A DNA stretch of 36,047 bases from Verrucomicrobiota bacterium (lineage in GTDB: Bacteria > Verrucomicrobiota > Verrucomicrobiia > Opitutales > Opitutaceae). The first letter of the stretch is position 1. Each line of letters starts with the position of its first letter. Below are positions 33,512 to 36,047 of this stretch, one piece after another. The stretch is taken from assembly GCA_026398065.1 (NCBI GenBank), contig JAPLTR010000802.1:1-36047 (forward strand), read 5' to 3'. The notes under the pieces are model-generated. The model saw nothing but the letters and a program-made list of their open reading frames with translations, had not been told where the DNA came from and made no database searches. The translations under genes were made by a program, and so were the position numbers.

Positions 33512-34080
33512 TGGATACGCCGGACGAGGCCGCCCAGACGGCGGCGGAGGATGCCGCGCTGATGGCGCGGGTGCAGCGCGGCGACGAGGCGGCGCTCGGG
33601 ACGCTGATGGAGCGCTGGGAGCGCCCGGTGAAGAGCGTGATCGGACGCGTTGTGTTGAACGCCACCGAGGCGGAGGAACTCGCGCAGGAAACGTTTGTGC
33701 GCGTGTGGCAGCAGCGGGAAAAATTTCAGACGGGCGCCGCGTTCCGGCCCTGGGTGTTTACGATCGCGGTGAACCTCGCGCGAAACCGGCTGCGGTGGTG
33801 GCGCCGGCGGCCGACGGTCGAACTGCAGGAGTGGACCGAGACGGGTGACGGCGGACGGATGGGCGAGAACCGGCTGGAGACCGCCGAGCGGGCGGCGGCG
33901 GTGCGCGACGCCATCGCGGAGCTGCCATTGGAGTTGCGCGAGGCCATCGTGCTTTTCGAATACGAGCAGATGTCGTATGCCGAGATCGCCCTGGCCGTCG
34001 GAGCGACGGCCAAGGCGGTGGAGACCCGGATCTACCGGGCGAAGGAGAAGCTGCGCGCGGCGCTGAAGCGGTGGGCGTGA
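33511..34080 (+). CDS. ECF RNA polymerase sigma factor
   Basis: 189 residues. Region 2 is seen in LMERWERPVKSVIGRVV, EAEELAQETFVRVWQQREKF and FRPWVFTIAVNLARNRLRWW; region 4 in LPLELREAIVLFEYEQMSYAEIALAVGAT followed by VETRIYRAKEKLRAAL. No extra C-terminal domain. Stop and start of the neighbour overlap (TGATG), so it is translationally coupled to the sensor. The gene order anti-sigma, sensor, sigma is that of cnrYXH. Its regulon probably consists of the three promoters with the TTCAAGGG/GGTGTAGTGCC motif, one of them its own. The downstream hairpin CGGGAG/CTCCCG (34111-34125) may end the operon. Confidence 0.93.
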   Translation: MDTPDEAAQTAAEDAALMARVQRGDEAALGTLMERWERPVKSVIGRVVLNATEAEELAQETFVRVWQQREKFQTGAAFRPWVFTIAVNLARNRLRWWRRRPTVELQEWTETGDGGRMGENRLETAERAAAVRDAIAELPLELREAIVLFEYEQMSYAEIALAVGATAKAVETRIYRAKEKLRAALKRWA

Positions 34081-34160
34081 GCTTTCCGCGGAGATGCCCG
34101 GCGTCAGATCCGGGAGTGTCTCCCGCGCGATCAGTCGGCGGGGCGGCCGGGCCGTGAAGT

Positions 34161-34688
34161 CTAAGGGGCAAAGACTTCGTCGTCGGGGGTGTGGCGCTTT
34201 TTGTCGGGGCCGGCGCTTTCGATGGTCATCCGCGTGCCGCTTTCGGCGTGGAAGAAGAACGGGGTGCCCCAGCGGTCGCAGAGCTCGCCCTCCTGGTTGA
34301 TCGCGGGGTGGTCGGGCGGGATGAGGGCGAGGCGGAGCCTGTTCTGACCGGTGAGAACGGCGGTGATCTCGGCGTTGGTGCCGACGGGATTGCCCTCGCG
34401 GGGGAAATTGGTGCGGAAGGTGGCGAGGATGTCGGAGACGACGCGGAGATCGGCGCGGATGTTGGAGGAGGGGGTGTTGAGCGTGTCGGCGAGGGTGCTG
34501 CGCTCGCCGGCGCTCGCGGTGATTTTCGAATTTGGATTTTCGCTTTTCGATTGGGCGGGGGCGGGTACGGGGGAAGCGGGGAGGGCGGAGGGGGCGGGCG
34601 GGACGGTGGGAGCGGCCGGCCAGAAAAACCAGACGAGGAGCGCGACGATGAGGGCGCTGAGGACGACGGTGAGGGTGGGGCGTTTCAT
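34161..34688 (-). CDS. Membrane-anchored protein with pseudopilin-like C-terminal segment
   Basis: 175 residues. One N-terminal helix (LTVVLSALIVALLVWFF), a Pro/Ala linker, a repeat-encoded insert QSKSENPNSKIT, and a C-terminal part with CDRWGTPFFFHAESGTRMTIESAGPDKKRHTPDDEVF. This WGTPxxxH...SAGPDxxxxTxDD pattern is like the Ca-binding end of GspG-type major pseudopilins, and I recall standalone versions in Verrucomicrobia. It lacks the pilin leader Gly-Phe-Thr-Leu-Glu. Role unknown. It converges on the sigma operon and has a C-rich leader. Confidence 0.72.
   Translation of the reverse strand: MKRPTLTVVLSALIVALLVWFFWPAAPTVPPAPSALPASPVPAPAQSKSENPNSKITASAGERSTLADTLNTPSSNIRADLRVVSDILATFRTNFPREGNPVGTNAEITAVLTGQNRLRLALIPPDHPAINQEGELCDRWGTPFFFHAESGTRMTIESAGPDKKRHTPDDEVFAP
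34521..34550. repeat. Heptad repeat inside a coding sequence
   Basis: Four 7-nt units (TTTTCGA, ATTTGGA, TTTTCGC, TTTTCGA at 34523-34550) form the same element as the pair between cusB and cusA (20 of 23 nt shared with either). On the minus strand it is translated as QSKSENPNSKIT inside the Pro/Ala linker of the gene at 34161-34688. Confidence 0.75.
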
Positions 34689-34761
34689 GCGGGGCGAGAG
34701 GGAGAGTTGACCGCGAGGGCTGCGAAAAGTCGCGGAGGAAAAGGGCGGGCGACGGTGGCGG

Positions 34762-35685
34762 TCACACGGCGACGTCGGTGCTGGGGAACTTGTGCCGCAC
34801 GCGCTCGCGGTGGAGGAGGTAGAGGCCGGAGCCGATCACGATGGAGCTGCCGATGACCGTCCAGCGGTCGGGGCTTTCGTCAAAGATGACGAGGCCGAAG
34901 AGGGCCGCCCCGATGATCTGCACGTAGAAGAACGGGGCCAGCAGCGACGCGGGCGCATGGCGGTGCGCGAGGATGAGGAGCCAGTGGGCGAGCGCGCCAA
35001 ATCCGCCGAGGGCGACCAAGACGGCCCAGACCAGCGGCGACGAGGGTGTCTGCCAGAGGAAGGGCAGCAGGGGCGACACGACGAGGGTGCCCATCAGGCT
35101 GGTGTAGAGCATGGTGGTCTCGGGCCGGTCGTGGGCGGCGAGCAGACGCGTCGCGAGGAAGTAGAACGCGTTGGACAGGGCGGCCAGCGCGGCGAACAGG
35201 GCGGCGGGATGCACGCTGTGGCCGAAGGGTCGCGTGACGATCAGCACGCCGGAAAACCCGACCAGCACGGCGATGAGGCGGCGCGGCCCGATACGTTCGC
35301 CCAGCAGCGGGCCGGCGAGCAGGGCCGTGGCCAGCGGCGCGGAAAAGCTGATCGAGGTGAGCTGGGTCAGCGGCAGGTAACGCAGGGCGAGAAAAAAGCC
35401 GAGGGTCGAGCCGACGAGACACAGGGCGCGGCCGCATTGCAGGCCGAGCTTCTTCGTGCGGACGAGGTCGGGGCGACGCCATGGTTGCAGGAAGGCGACG
35501 ACGACCAGCAGGCTTACGAAGTAGCGGACGCCCGCGATCTGCAGGGGCTTGAGGTCGCGGTTCAGCCATTTGGCCGATGCATCCATGCAGCAGAAGCACG
35601 CGACCGCGCCCATCAGGATGAGAATGCCCTTCAGCGGCTTGGCGGAAGAGATCGTGGTCGGTGCGCCGGCAGGCGAAGCGGTCAT
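34762..35685 (-). CDS. EamA/DMT-family transporter, full length
   Basis: 307 residues with ten predicted helices in two EamA repeats: GILILMGAVACFCCMDASAKW, AGVRYFVSLLVVVAFLQP, LGFFLALRYLPLTQLTSISFSAPL, ALLAGPLLGERI and LIAVLVGFSGVLIVTRP in the first, then PAALFAALAALSNAFYFLATRLLA through APFFYVQIIGAALFGLVIFDE and IGSSIVIGSGLYLLHRER in the second. These proteins export metabolites or amino acids; the substrate is not deducible. The start at 35685 gives a short polar N-terminus. It is probably a single gene. Confidence 0.88.
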   Translation of the reverse strand: MTASPAGAPTTISSAKPLKGILILMGAVACFCCMDASAKWLNRDLKPLQIAGVRYFVSLLVVVAFLQPWRRPDLVRTKKLGLQCGRALCLVGSTLGFFLALRYLPLTQLTSISFSAPLATALLAGPLLGERIGPRRLIAVLVGFSGVLIVTRPFGHSVHPAALFAALAALSNAFYFLATRLLAAHDRPETTMLYTSLMGTLVVSPLLPFLWQTPSSPLVWAVLVALGGFGALAHWLLILAHRHAPASLLAPFFYVQIIGAALFGLVIFDESPDRWTVIGSSIVIGSGLYLLHRERVRHKFPSTDVAV

Positions 35686-35748
35686 ACAGCGACCACCGTG
35701 CTCCTTCGGGAGACGTTAATCCACCTCCTTTGCGCCGGGGCGCCGGGC

Positions 35749-36047
35749 TTACAGGAAGCCGAGGTTCGGTTTTGCGAAACGGCCGATGTTCGGGAGAACG
35801 GTGGGGAGGTCGGTGGTGCTGACGCCGAACCACGTGGCGAGGGTCGCGGCGTACTCGTCGACGCTCGTGGTGGGAATCCAGCGGCCGAGGCCGGTGTCGT
35901 CGGGGCCGTTGACGGACAGGGTGGGCATCTTGCCGTAGATGTTGGTGCCCTTGACGGCACCGCCGACGACGAAGGCGTGGCTGCCCCAGCCGTGGTCGGA
36001 ACCGTCGCCGTTGGAGCGGAAGGTGCGGCCGAAGTCGGAGGCGGTGA
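35749..36047 (-). CDS. DUF1501 family protein, C-terminal part (partial)
   Basis: Only the last 99 residues (TAA at 35749-35751) are in the window; the gene continues beyond 36047. The visible part reads TASDFGRTFRSNGDGSDHGW, then AFVVGGAVKGTNIYGKMPTL, GPDDTGLGRWIPTTSVDEYAATLATWFGV (given in parts) and NIGRFAKPNLGFL, the well-known ending of DUF1501 proteins, Tat-exported sulfatase-like proteins abundant in Planctomycetes and Verrucomicrobia and usually paired with a DUF1800 gene, which would lie outside the window. Confidence 0.9.
   Translation of the reverse strand, partial: TASDFGRTFRSNGDGSDHGWGSHAFVVGGAVKGTNIYGKMPTLSVNGPDDTGLGRWIPTTSVDEYAATLATWFGVSTTDLPTVLPNIGRFAKPNLGFL

Overview
This GC-rich window most likely comes from the chromosome of a verrucomicrobium related to Opitutaceae. 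The evidence is the very high GC coding bias on both strands, fragments of DUF1552 and DUF1501 proteins at the two ends, a secreted protein (17609-18463) with the C-terminal beta-domain typical of Verrucomicrobia, and translation leaders that are pyrimidine-rich and almost all lack a Shine-Dalgarno sequence. I saw no rRNA, tRNA, CRISPR array, transposase or phage gene. Taxonomy is inferred from family content, not from a marker gene.

Layout. Positions 1-2359 hold the end of a DUF1552 gene facing a two-gene minus-strand operon (NAD(P)H-binding protein, then a Tat-exported metallophosphoesterase). Positions 2539-6645 hold a 51-residue membrane peptide, a decaheme cytochrome of the DmsE/MtrA type and an MtrB/PioB-type outer-membrane barrel, which together form a trans-outer-membrane electron conduit. 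A nested palindrome (6664-6739) follows. Positions 6793-12842 hold minus-strand genes: a COG0523 metallochaperone GTPase, the truncated remains of a His-rich lipoprotein, an M16 peptidase and a CorC/HlyC-type membrane protein. A non-coding, repeat-rich stretch (12843-13570) precedes a chromate transporter. Positions 15097-23203 are mixed single genes: a DUF5990-like protein, secreted proteins, a SpoIIAA-like protein, a PaiB-like FMN protein, an exported cysteine hydrolase divergent from a LysR regulator, a half-size EamA transporter and a class I aldolase.

The most informative part is the copper/heavy-metal island at 23420-34080. It contains a CPC-type P-type ATPase, a secreted Cys-rich 113-residue protein, and a CusA/CusB/TolC-type efflux system headed by a secreted Cys-containing YHS-like protein. 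Divergent from these lies a three-gene operon (single-pass anti-sigma candidate, Spy/CnrX-like periplasmic sensor, ECF sigma factor) resembling cnrYXH. Three copies of one promoter-like motif (TTCAAGGG, 14 nt, GGTGTAGTGCC) sit upstream of the efflux operon, the sigma operon and the Cys-rich gene. This suggests a small autoregulated ECF regulon that binds the island together and makes the Cys-rich protein part of metal defence.

The window also carries several short-period repeat elements: 7-nt periodic blocks inside cusA, between cusB and cusA, and inside the gene at 34161-34688, a scattered 10-nt unit array at 13008-13380, and a 9-nt triplet at 22110-22136. Two of them are translated in frame.
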